In this document: piece after piece, positions 21,030 through 29,017 of the stretch
Layout of the letters: every line of letters starts with the position of its first letter
How positions within the stretch are numbered: the first letter of the stretch is position 1
Virus record (IMG/VR): IMGVR_UViG_3300036766_002195
Location: 1-36,294 of that record
Strand: one strand, 5' to 3'
Length of the DNA stretch: 36,294 nt
Origin: a virus
Notes under the pieces: model-generated
Told to the model about the DNA's origin: nothing
Databases searched by the model: none
The model's input: the letters and a program-made list of their open reading frames with translations, nothing else
Made by a program: the position numbers and the translations under genes

Positions 21030-21354
21030 GGACGTGGCCGAGGACGTCCGGGAGGACACCGAGGCGCGCAAGCTCGCCCTGGAACTCGCGACGAGCTGGG
21101 GCGCCGGGTTGATTCCCGACCCGCGGCGCGTCGAGGTCCTGCGGCGCATGATCCGCAAGCCGAGCACCTGCACCCGCTTGAAGTCGGACGGGCAGTGCGA
21201 CTGGTTGCGCAAGAACGCGCGCCAGGTCGGCCTGCTGCCGCCACTGCCCGGGCAGGTGATCCTCTGCAACCGGCGCGGCTCGGGCTCGGGCAAGAGCAGC
21301 TTCGCCGACTGCCCGGGGTATCGCAAGGGCGACTACAAGGGAGAAGATCGATGA
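21007..21354 (+). CDS. Hypothetical Cys-containing protein, 115 residues
   Basis: It starts at ATG 21007, inside the 3' end of the membrane-protein gene. The N-terminal 35 residues form an amphipathic acidic helix. The C-terminal half has CTRLKSDGQCDWLRKN and ILCNRRGSGS...FADCPGY, four Cys that could form a zinc site or disulfides. No signal peptide is seen and no family is recognised. It ends in the ATGA that starts the next gene. Confidence 0.55.
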   Translation: MDLLDFLRDVAEDVREDTEARKLALELATSWGAGLIPDPRRVEVLRRMIRKPSTCTRLKSDGQCDWLRKNARQVGLLPPLPGQVILCNRRGSGSGKSSFADCPGYRKGDYKGEDR

Positions 21355-21635
21355 TCGCAACCTACACCGTGCACGTTCACATCGAAGAGGACGACTCGGG
21401 CAACGTGCGTAAGCACGAGCAAACCTTTGAGGTCACGGGCAGTGACATCGACGACATTCGTGAGAAGACCAAGAAGCTCCTCGCGGAGAAGCAGCTGCCG
21501 CCCGTGCGCTCGATGAACATGCACGATGGCGTGATCATCGTCTACTGCGGCGGGCATCCGCAGCGTGCCGAGGCCAATGTCGCGGCTGGCGTGAAGCCGG
21601 TGTGGCGCAAGCCCGCGCGCTTCATCAAGCCATAG
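21351..21635 (+). CDS. Hypothetical protein, 94 residues
   Basis: It is coupled to the previous gene by ATGA. The first half has alternating beta-like residues (ATYTVHVHIEEDDSGNVRKH, TFEVTGSD), followed by a charged helix (IREKTKKLLAEK) and a short strand (GVIIVYCGG). This suggests a small alpha/beta fold. No family is recognised. Confidence 0.55.
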   Translation: MIATYTVHVHIEEDDSGNVRKHEQTFEVTGSDIDDIREKTKKLLAEKQLPPVRSMNMHDGVIIVYCGGHPQRAEANVAAGVKPVWRKPARFIKP

Positions 21636-21643
21636 GTTGATCC

Positions 21644-22054
21644 ATGGCCGTTCCTTCGGACAGCAAGCTCATTCTCAAGTCGCTCCTCTGCGCCTATGCT
21701 GACGCGAGCAAGGACGGCGACCTGCGGCTCACCATCGGGACGCCAGGCTACCGCATTGAGGTGCGCAACGAGACCCAGGACACCGGTCAAGGCTACGTGG
21801 TTCCGGGGTTTATCGACGGAGTCCTCTACGCCGTTGGGGCCTTGATGGACCGTCGCGCGGGCGACGAGTTCGCTGTCACCAACCCACTCGGCCAGAGCTC
21901 GTTCACGCTCACCCAGATGCCCCGGGCGATCTCACTCTTCCGCGCCTTCAAGAATGGGCTCGTGCTCAAGAGCTCGGACTACGAGGTGGCCGGCAAGGTA
22001 GTGAGTGTCACTGGTGCGTTCGGCGACTGGTTCCTCTTCGACTACTGGTACTAG
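21644..22054 (+). CDS. Hypothetical protein, 136 residues
   Basis: It starts eight bases after the previous gene and is the last of the plus-strand island. The product has strand-rich segments (DLRLTIGTPGYRIEVRNE, DYEVAGKVVSVTGAFGDW) and a Gly-rich middle, as in small structural or tail-associated proteins. No Cys pair or signal is seen. Its stop overlaps the stop of the convergent minus-strand gene as CTAG. No family is recognised. Confidence 0.55.
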   Translation: MAVPSDSKLILKSLLCAYADASKDGDLRLTIGTPGYRIEVRNETQDTGQGYVVPGFIDGVLYAVGALMDRRAGDEFAVTNPLGQSSFTLTQMPRAISLFRAFKNGLVLKSSDYEVAGKVVSVTGAFGDWFLFDYWY

Positions 22055-22347
22055 ATCAGCGGTGGCTTCGGCCCGGTCGGAGGGAGCACGCTGGGGCGAG
22101 CGCTGACCACCACCGGAGGATCGGTTGGCTGCGCGCCATTCTTCACGGCGATCACGTGAGCCAGCGTTGCCCCGCGGGCAACGACTTTGGACTCATCGTT
22201 GATGGCCACAAGCTCCGGCTGGAGTGCTTCCGTGCCGACACGATAGACCTTGAAAGTCACCCCGTCGATCTGTCGCGTGCCGAGGTACGCAGCCTTGCGA
22301 TCCGCGAGCTCTTGCACGACCGTGTTGTAGTCCACTGAGCCTGGCAT
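22051..22347 (-). CDS. Hypothetical protein at the end of the tail cluster, 98 residues
   Basis: AAGGAGAG precedes the ATG and the gene follows the fibre-like gene by nine bases. The product has a helical N-terminus (VDYNTVVQELADRKAAYLGT), a central strand-rich part (GVTFKVYRVG, LVAINDESKVVARGATLAHV) and a Pro-rich C-terminus. It could be a tail-fibre chaperone or decoration protein by position, but nothing in the sequence proves this. Confidence 0.55.
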   Translation of the reverse strand: MPGSVDYNTVVQELADRKAAYLGTRQIDGVTFKVYRVGTEALQPELVAINDESKVVARGATLAHVIAVKNGAQPTDPPVVVSARPSVLPPTGPKPPLI

Positions 22348-22356
22348 TTGCTCTCC

Positions 22357-24522
22357 TTACTCCAGAATGCGCGGGTTTTGCTCGTTGATCCAGATGTCGA
22401 GGAGTTGACCTGCGACACCGATGGTGGGCACGGCGTAGGAGTCCACGCTGAAAAACCACTCGCACGTCTCACCGGAGTCGATGGCGCCCGAGGACGGGAT
22501 GAGTTGCTCGTAGCCACCCGGACCAACCACCCAGACGTAGTTGCTGTTGACGATGACAATCCTGAAGGTGTAGATGGCGCCCAGCGCAGCCGGTCCACCG
22601 ATCAGGTTGACAGCACCCCAGGCGACCTGACTGCCATTGTTGAAGAAGGCCCAGCAGCCATCTGCATCCAGGCGGATGGTGGCCTCAAAGCCATACCACC
22701 GCCCGCGGAACCCACCGCGCATGTAGGTGCCAGCGGGTGGAGCGGCGTATGGATTGATCCCCATCGAGAACTTGCACATGAGCCCACGGAATCTACCGAC
22801 ATCCCACCACCCCCCGGCCACGATCTCGTTTGATCTCGCCGAGCCGTCCCCGGACCCACCCCACAGTCCGATGAAGCGTTTCTCACTAGCGTTGCCCAGC
22901 TCATAGCCGAAGGAGGTGAACGCGTTGTTTGCCTTCCACTTGTGCGGCGGCAGGTGGTCGGCGATGTTCTGCGACGGCGACTGCGCCACGTACTGGAAGT
23001 TGTCGGTGAAGAGCGGTCCGTACATGACCGCACCGCAACGGTCGAGGTTGGCCCATGGCTGCGTCGAGGCTGTCTTCGAGGCCAGCAAGCCCAGGAGACC
23101 GCCGGAGGAACCATCCGTGCAGGAGAGCATCAGGCCGCCGGACCCCGGGTTTGGGATGACGGCAACTTCACGGTCGAACCTGGCTTGAAACGTCGCGTGG
23201 AGGTATCCGTTGAAAAGAGCCACGCCATCGACGTTGAGAGTGTCCTCGCACGTGAGATCGGTCAGGGCGCGCAGGTAGTTGGCCTCCAGCGTGCCGCTCA
23301 CTTCGGCAGCAGCCACGAACAGATTTCGCCAGTAGCTTCCCGTGGACCCGAGATCATACGCATTGTTGATTCCCGGGATCAAGTTACTCTTCACGGCGCC
23401 CTTGACGGTGACGTCGCGCAGGAAGGCGTCCCAGGACTTGAGCGCCGAGCCGAGTGTGGTCCCATCGATGGCCGGCGCGAGCAGGCCGATGCCGTCGTCG
23501 CCACCGCGGAAGACGCGCCCGTTGACCGCTCGCATGATGTCGGTGAGCTGGCTCTCCAGCGTGCCGGCCACCAGGCTCAGAGGGTGGGCTGCTCCGGGGG
23601 CGCTCAAGCTCCCCGCCTGCGCCTTGGCTCCAACGCGCTTGGCTCCAGCGACCTCGGTGATCTGCGACAGGTCGATCACGATGTCGTTGATCGCATTGCC
23701 CACGACCGTGGCCGTGCCGTAGGTCCCGCCCGTGCCGTCGGCCCAGACTTGGGTCGGCGCGAAGTCGATGTCGTTGGCCGGGTGCCGGTCGGCGTTCCCG
23801 TTGATGTGCTCGTTGTAGTACTCGAGCAGCTGGTAGATCGCCTCGCGAATGCGACCAGTCGTGATGGTCTTGTGAGGCGCGTTGATGGCAGACAGGTTGA
23901 GCATCCACTCGCGTCGAGTCTGGCTGATCGAGTGGTAGGTGACCGTGCCCGACGGGTTCTGCAGCCGCACGTCAGCGACGAGGAAGCCATCCGTCTCACG
24001 TGCTGGAGGAGTGGGGTCTCCGGGGTCGACGATCAGCTTGTGCGCGCCCATCGTGAGGTAGAAGTGGAAGCTCTCGTTGCGCTTGAAGTAGACCTTCTGG
24101 TTGTACCCGTCGTAGCGCTCATCGGAGAGCAGACGGTCGAAGGCGAGGAAGATGGAGACGATGCACTCCTTGCCCACGTCACCGGGAGCGCCGAGGACCG
24201 TGGTCCCGTCGCCATGGCCACCCTGTCCGATGGGACAAGAGCCGGTGTAGGCTGTGTTCACCGTGTAGTTTGTAGAGGTCCCGGTGCGCTTGCCGTCCTC
24301 GCGATAGGCAGCTCCGGGGTTGATGAAGATGTCGAGTCCGGAGAGGTGCATGGCGTTGAAGCCCCAAGCGATGCCACCGTAGACGCCCGGCTCGGAGTTG
24401 TGTCGGCACAGACCGAGGTCGGCGATGACTCGCCAGTCGGCAGTCTCGAGCGCGCCGAAGGCTCCGTCGAGCTCGTCCTCGAGCACCTTCTGTCGGTAGT
24501 ACCAGTCCCTCATGTCGGCCAT
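22357..24522 (-). CDS. Tail fibre-like virion protein, 721 residues
   Basis: GGAGG lies seven bases before the ATG. The first 300 residues include repeated alpha/beta segments and an NINGNADRH-type linker. The central part has the phage fibre pattern GINNAYDLGSTGSYWRNLFV followed by AAAEVSGTLEANYLRALTDL, typical of beta-helical fibre shafts. The C-terminal 170 residues resemble a lectin-like sandwich (GFEATIRLDADG, FRIVIVNSNYVWVV). It directly follows a gpI-like gene, the place of the gpH fibre in P2-like tails. Receptor binding is therefore likely. No exact family was recognised. Confidence 0.65.
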   Translation of the reverse strand: MADMRDWYYRQKVLEDELDGAFGALETADWRVIADLGLCRHNSEPGVYGGIAWGFNAMHLSGLDIFINPGAAYREDGKRTGTSTNYTVNTAYTGSCPIGQGGHGDGTTVLGAPGDVGKECIVSIFLAFDRLLSDERYDGYNQKVYFKRNESFHFYLTMGAHKLIVDPGDPTPPARETDGFLVADVRLQNPSGTVTYHSISQTRREWMLNLSAINAPHKTITTGRIREAIYQLLEYYNEHINGNADRHPANDIDFAPTQVWADGTGGTYGTATVVGNAINDIVIDLSQITEVAGAKRVGAKAQAGSLSAPGAAHPLSLVAGTLESQLTDIMRAVNGRVFRGGDDGIGLLAPAIDGTTLGSALKSWDAFLRDVTVKGAVKSNLIPGINNAYDLGSTGSYWRNLFVAAAEVSGTLEANYLRALTDLTCEDTLNVDGVALFNGYLHATFQARFDREVAVIPNPGSGGLMLSCTDGSSGGLLGLLASKTASTQPWANLDRCGAVMYGPLFTDNFQYVAQSPSQNIADHLPPHKWKANNAFTSFGYELGNASEKRFIGLWGGSGDGSARSNEIVAGGWWDVGRFRGLMCKFSMGINPYAAPPAGTYMRGGFRGRWYGFEATIRLDADGCWAFFNNGSQVAWGAVNLIGGPAALGAIYTFRIVIVNSNYVWVVGPGGYEQLIPSSGAIDSGETCEWFFSVDSYAVPTIGVAGQLLDIWINEQNPRILE

Positions 24523-24538
24523 CGTAGATACCTCCGGG

Positions 24539-27500
24539 CTACGGCTGGACGTGCTCTGCAGTCCAGTCTAGCGCCTCTGCCTGTGAGAAGCCGATGAAGT
24601 GCGTGTGAGCCGGACGCACGAACTCGACGATCTCTCGGATGTGCGATTCCTCCTCGGCTGTCAGATCCTCTGTGTGCTCCAGGTAGAAAGAGTAGCGCAC
24701 GACGGACCTCGAGGGGCCGATGAAGGTGTTGTAGTTGAGCTGACCGACGCCGAGCGTCCAGGTGTCAGCCGGGATGTCGAAGGGTACCACCGTCACGGTC
24801 TTGCCGACAAAGAAAGCGACGCTGTCCTCGATGCCAGCTGCGATGCCGCGCTGCTTGTACATCGGGACGAGGAGCGAGACGAGCTCGCGCTTCTTCTGTA
24901 GCGAGAGCCCGCGCACGAAGGCGAGTGGGTTCCCGAGGTGCTCGAGCAGCACGTCGACGACGACGTCCTTGGTGCGAAGCGGATCGAGCAGCGAGCCGAA
25001 CTGGTCGACGTCACCCAGCAGGATCTGCGCGCACTCGTCGATGGAGCGCACGAACCTCTCGAGCTCCTGGGTCGCGTCCTCGCGCTTGTTCATGTCGGGG
25101 ATCATGTCCCAGAGGTTGAAGGAGCGTCCCGGAGGCGCCTCGGGCATTGTCGACGAGAAGCTGTAGAGCGAGCCGATCTCGTTGTCCGAAGTGTCCTGCA
25201 CCCGGGTGAGCTCCAGCACGTAGTCCGTGTTGGATGTGAGATCGTCCTGGAACGTGAGGTGCACGAACCGATCCAGCACGTCCGTGGGCTTGATGGTGAG
25301 CGGGCCCGGCAGTGCGGCCGACGCCACGATGGGGCAGAAGATTGGAAGGATCGGGGACCGGTCGGTGGCTGCCTTGACACGGTACGGGCTGACGACCACG
25401 GTGGGCGCCTGTTCGTCCTTGGACAGGTCTGCGGGGTCCTCATCCACCAGTACCGAGTCGACGACTACAAGGGAGCTGGAGAGCCACTCGAGGATCTCGA
25501 AGGCACCGTTGTTGAGCGCGTTGCGCGCGCCCGCGCTGCCGAGGAAGAGCCCGACCTCATCCGTCGTGAACTCGGCCACGGGCGCCTCGACGACGTTGTA
25601 CTTCCAGCTCGGCGAAACCTCCGTGCCGATGTTGTACTTGTAGTGGTAGCTGATACGTCCGGAGACATCGCGGACGTGCAGCACGGAGGCCGGACCCGTC
25701 TCCTCGACCCCCTTCATGTCGTCGGAGAACTTCACACGCAGGGTTCTACGGTCCCACGGGATGATCGAAACGACAGTGGGCTTGAGCCAGTCGCGCACGT
25801 TGAAGACGTGAGTTGTCGATGTCGCTTGACCATTGTCGAGCCGCGCGTAGATGCGCACCTCGATCTCGTCCTCTGAGGTGAAGGGAGTGTCATGCGTGAA
25901 GCCGAAGTCCCAGCAGTCGTTGATAGAGGACCCGGGCGAGTTCGACTGCGCGAGGTCCACGTGCCAGCCTGCAGCGAGGAAGGGCAGCTGGTGGTCGTAG
26001 ATGTTGACCAACACGCCATTCAGCCGGAGTGCCAGTGTGATCTGGAAGGGCAGGGCGGTTCCACTCGGCGAGTAGACCGAGAAGTTGATCTCCGAATCCT
26101 CCCGCGCCTTGTCCACCTTGATGGCATCCGTCGAGTTGGACTTCACTCCGAAGGCGATGGGGGTCGAGACAACCAGGATGCTCCCGAAGTCGGTCGCCTG
26201 GAAGCGCACCCTGCTGTCATCGCGTGCCACGATGGCACTCGCGTATGCAATGCCATGGGCGTAGATGGCCGCAACAACCTCGGCGGGCGTGGCCGCTGCC
26301 GGGTTGACGAAGTCTCCAACCAGGAAGGTGACAGTCTCGTCGGTCGAGGCTGTGTAGACGCCGTCGTAGTTGGCCGTATCGAAGATAGCATGCGGGCCCT
26401 CGTCGGCCGCGGGCTCCTCGCTCACCACGACGCTGTAAGCGTCGATGAAGTGCACGACGGTGTAGTCGCGGTTGTTCTCGACGACGGTTGCTCCTGTCAC
26501 CTGCAGGATCTTGTCCACGTGGCCAGAGGTGAAGAGGCCCGCACCGCTCCGGATGATCTTGGTCAGCTTGGAAATGGAGTCCGTGGCATCTGCGGTGAAT
26601 GGGGTAAGCAATCGCCGCCCGGTGCGCAGCACGAGCTTGCGTTCACTCGTCATGCCCGTGCAGACGAAAACCTTGTCAGCCACCGTGTCGGTGATGGCAA
26701 TGCTCCCGAAGGCGCCGGCTCCGTTCCACTGCAGGTTGATCGTGTCCGTCCCACCAATGATCGCCGTGACGTTTAGCGAGGTGGCCCCGATGGCAGCGAT
26801 CAGCACGTCACGTACAGCACTCGTGGTGAGCGCCGTGTGGATATCCAGATGCCGATGGGTGGCATCGTAGCCACCCGAGGGCACGTAGGTTCCGGTGCAG
26901 TCGAAGATGAAGTGCGTGAGCGCGTGCACGCCATCGTCGAGGGTGAACTCCTCCGCATCGGTGAAGTAGCCCGGTGCCGTGACGACAATGGAGCCCGTCG
27001 CGCGCAGGTCGAACGGGCCGTTGGCTGTCTCGACCCCTGCCTCGATGGGCGGCGGTGGGAAACGGTTGCAGATGAGCGGAAGCGGGCTGACCCCGCGGAA
27101 GCTGACGCGGTCGCAGTAGAAGGCACCGAGGGGTGTTCGCAACGCGTTCTCGGCGACCGTCGTGTAGAACGTGTAGGACGTGTCGAGCACGTTCGGCACC
27201 ACGGCGAAGTCTGCGGCGTAGACCTCGACGAGCACCGGTGCGTTGTCGGGCAGCAGGCCCAGGGGACTGATGGCGAAGTGAAAGCCCTTGCCCCCGCCGA
27301 TCTCCGTCTTGGCGACGTTGAACGGGCCCTGCTCGGCGTCAAACTGCCAGCACGTCGTGCCGGCGATCTTGATGACGACAGTGGCAGGATCGACGCCAGA
27401 GTCGTCGTCCATCACCTCCAGGAAGATGTCCGCTGTTGGTAGAACATCGTGCTCGTTCGGTGCAGGGTTCTGCGCCTGCAGGTATGGCAGCGCGTTGACA

Positions 27501-29017
27501 CACTCGAAGGAGTAGCTCGTGTTGAGACTGTTCGGCGCCGGCGCCAGGTCGGCTGCTTGCACAGCAATGACCGGACTCGAACCCTCACCGAAGTCGACGT
27601 CGGGGTTGATTATGTAGCGGAAGCCACCAGACACTACGCTCTTGGTGACCGCGAAGCCGGGCTGCTGAAAGTCTCCCGTCCAGGCGAGGACGCCGTTCAC
27701 GCGGATGACGACCGATGAGACATCCACACCGTAGCCGACGTCGACGACCTCCAGCGTGACGTTGCTGTTGATGGGCACGTTGGGCGCGCTGGGGGCCGGC
27801 GCCCGATTCTGCAGGAAGGGTGCCTCGGTGTCAGCCGAGCGGAACGAGTAGGTCAGATCTGAGGTGTTCGGGACTTCCTCGTTGTCAGCTGAGTAGACCT
27901 CGACGTTGATCGTCTGGTAGGAGAGGAAGTCCGTGTCCGGGTTGATGACGAAGTGGAAGCCCGCGCCGGCTGGCAGGGAGACCGGTGTCTCGGTAACGGC
28001 AAAGCCAGGCTGTTGCACGCCAAGGTGCCAGGCATAGATGCCATTCACCTTGATCCAGATGGTGCTCTCGTTGACACCTGTGAACTGGTCGAGCAGATCG
28101 AACACGATGTTGCTGTTGCGCGGAACGTCGACGTCGCCGTTGTTCGGCGACAGGCTGACCAGGAAGGGGGCCAGTGTATCAACCGTCTGCCAGCTGTAGG
28201 TCGTGTCGAGCGTGTTCGGGATCGGCGCCGAGTCCAGGGCGTACACGCGGACGGACACGGTCTCGAATGGATCCCAGCCGCCAACCTTTTCGAAGACGAA
28301 GTGGTAGCTAGAGGCGTCGCCCGTGCGAGCCGAAGCGGCCCCATTGTAGGGCGCTACGAACGCGTCGGAGTCTCCTCGGTAGGCGAGATTGCCTTCGAAG
28401 TAGACGAGGACGGTGTTCAACGCCACGCCAGAGTCATCATCCTTCAGATCGAAAACAGGATGCTGCAAGATGGGGACGTTGACGTCCCCATTGTTCGGGT
28501 TCCGCGCGGCAAGATAGGGAGCGACCAGGTCCGGGTAGAAGCCGCTGGACGCTGACTCCTGCATGCCTGGGTAGCCAGAGGTGAAGCTGTGGATGGTGGC
28601 CGGGCTGGTGTAGTCGACCTTCTGCTGGCCAGTGAAGTCTTGCGTCTGAAGGCTGATGGTGTTGCCCTGGAAGTCCATCACGCCGCCGGCGACGCAGGTC
28701 ACGCGGTAGGCCGATGCGGCCTGGTTCGCCGTGGCCAGATCGATGGCAGTATCGTTGATCCAGATCGTCCGCACGACTTCCAACGGAGATCCGTCCGAGA
28801 GCTTGATGATGCCGAAGCTGGCAAGGTCCAGCGTCAGGGCACGGTAGATGCCAGCCTGCCGGTACTCGAGCATCAGACGGCGGTCGAAGACCAGCCGTAC
28901 GGTGTTGGGATCGGTGCTGGTCGCCGAGACGAACACCGGCCCTGTGAGACCACCGCCCGCGGCGATGGTCTGCTTCTCGACCGCCCAGCCGATGCTGTTG
29001 TAGAGCGTGAGGCTCAT
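24539..29017 (-). CDS. Giant tail protein: Ig-like repeats fused to a P2 gpI-like domain
   Basis: This is a 1492-residue protein. Four repeats of about 110-115 residues begin near 167, 284, 400 and 509. Each opens with '[AL]-P-[YF]-L ... P-N-N-G-D-V' and '[FL]-D-L-x-D...SGV' and ends 'P-N-[TS]-L-[DN]-T-[ST]-Y-S'. This is the pattern of bacterial Ig-like (Big_5-type) domains. Residues 630-1290 hold further beta-rich modules. The last 200 residues match phage tail protein I (P2 gpI): LVSLLVPMYKQRGIAAGIED, then LGVGQLNYNTF, then a final IVEFVRPAHTHFIGF. P2 gpI itself is under 200 residues and sits at the baseplate edge. The repeats would add surface-exposed adhesive arms. The gene overlaps its upstream neighbour by ATGA. 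Confidence 0.75.
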   Translation of the reverse strand: MSLTLYNSIGWAVEKQTIAAGGGLTGPVFVSATSTDPNTVRLVFDRRLMLEYRQAGIYRALTLDLASFGIIKLSDGSPLEVVRTIWINDTAIDLATANQAASAYRVTCVAGGVMDFQGNTISLQTQDFTGQQKVDYTSPATIHSFTSGYPGMQESASSGFYPDLVAPYLAARNPNNGDVNVPILQHPVFDLKDDDSGVALNTVLVYFEGNLAYRGDSDAFVAPYNGAASARTGDASSYHFVFEKVGGWDPFETVSVRVYALDSAPIPNTLDTTYSWQTVDTLAPFLVSLSPNNGDVDVPRNSNIVFDLLDQFTGVNESTIWIKVNGIYAWHLGVQQPGFAVTETPVSLPAGAGFHFVINPDTDFLSYQTINVEVYSADNEEVPNTSDLTYSFRSADTEAPFLQNRAPAPSAPNVPINSNVTLEVVDVGYGVDVSSVVIRVNGVLAWTGDFQQPGFAVTKSVVSGGFRYIINPDVDFGEGSSPVIAVQAADLAPAPNSLNTSYSFECVNALPYLQAQNPAPNEHDVLPTADIFLEVMDDDSGVDPATVVIKIAGTTCWQFDAEQGPFNVAKTEIGGGKGFHFAISPLGLLPDNAPVLVEVYAADFAVVPNVLDTSYTFYTTVAENALRTPLGAFYCDRVSFRGVSPLPLICNRFPPPPIEAGVETANGPFDLRATGSIVVTAPGYFTDAEEFTLDDGVHALTHFIFDCTGTYVPSGGYDATHRHLDIHTALTTSAVRDVLIAAIGATSLNVTAIIGGTDTINLQWNGAGAFGSIAITDTVADKVFVCTGMTSERKLVLRTGRRLLTPFTADATDSISKLTKIIRSGAGLFTSGHVDKILQVTGATVVENNRDYTVVHFIDAYSVVVSEEPAADEGPHAIFDTANYDGVYTASTDETVTFLVGDFVNPAAATPAEVVAAIYAHGIAYASAIVARDDSRVRFQATDFGSILVVSTPIAFGVKSNSTDAIKVDKAREDSEINFSVYSPSGTALPFQITLALRLNGVLVNIYDHQLPFLAAGWHVDLAQSNSPGSSINDCWDFGFTHDTPFTSEDEIEVRIYARLDNGQATSTTHVFNVRDWLKPTVVSIIPWDRRTLRVKFSDDMKGVEETGPASVLHVRDVSGRISYHYKYNIGTEVSPSWKYNVVEAPVAEFTTDEVGLFLGSAGARNALNNGAFEILEWLSSSLVVVDSVLVDEDPADLSKDEQAPTVVVSPYRVKAATDRSPILPIFCPIVASAALPGPLTIKPTDVLDRFVHLTFQDDLTSNTDYVLELTRVQDTSDNEIGSLYSFSSTMPEAPPGRSFNLWDMIPDMNKREDATQELERFVRSIDECAQILLGDVDQFGSLLDPLRTKDVVVDVLLEHLGNPLAFVRGLSLQKKRELVSLLVPMYKQRGIAAGIEDSVAFFVGKTVTVVPFDIPADTWTLGVGQLNYNTFIGPSRSVVRYSFYLEHTEDLTAEEESHIREIVEFVRPAHTHFIGFSQAEALDWTAEHVQP

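Noticed and set aside
22942-24597. A 551-codon plus-strand open frame opposite the fibre gene
   Set aside because: It is antisense to a gene with clear tail features, its product is rich in Val, Arg, Asp and Gly without pattern, and no ribosome site is seen. Similar long antisense frames at 24938-25876, 25892-26776 and 33765-35066 are rejected for the same reason.
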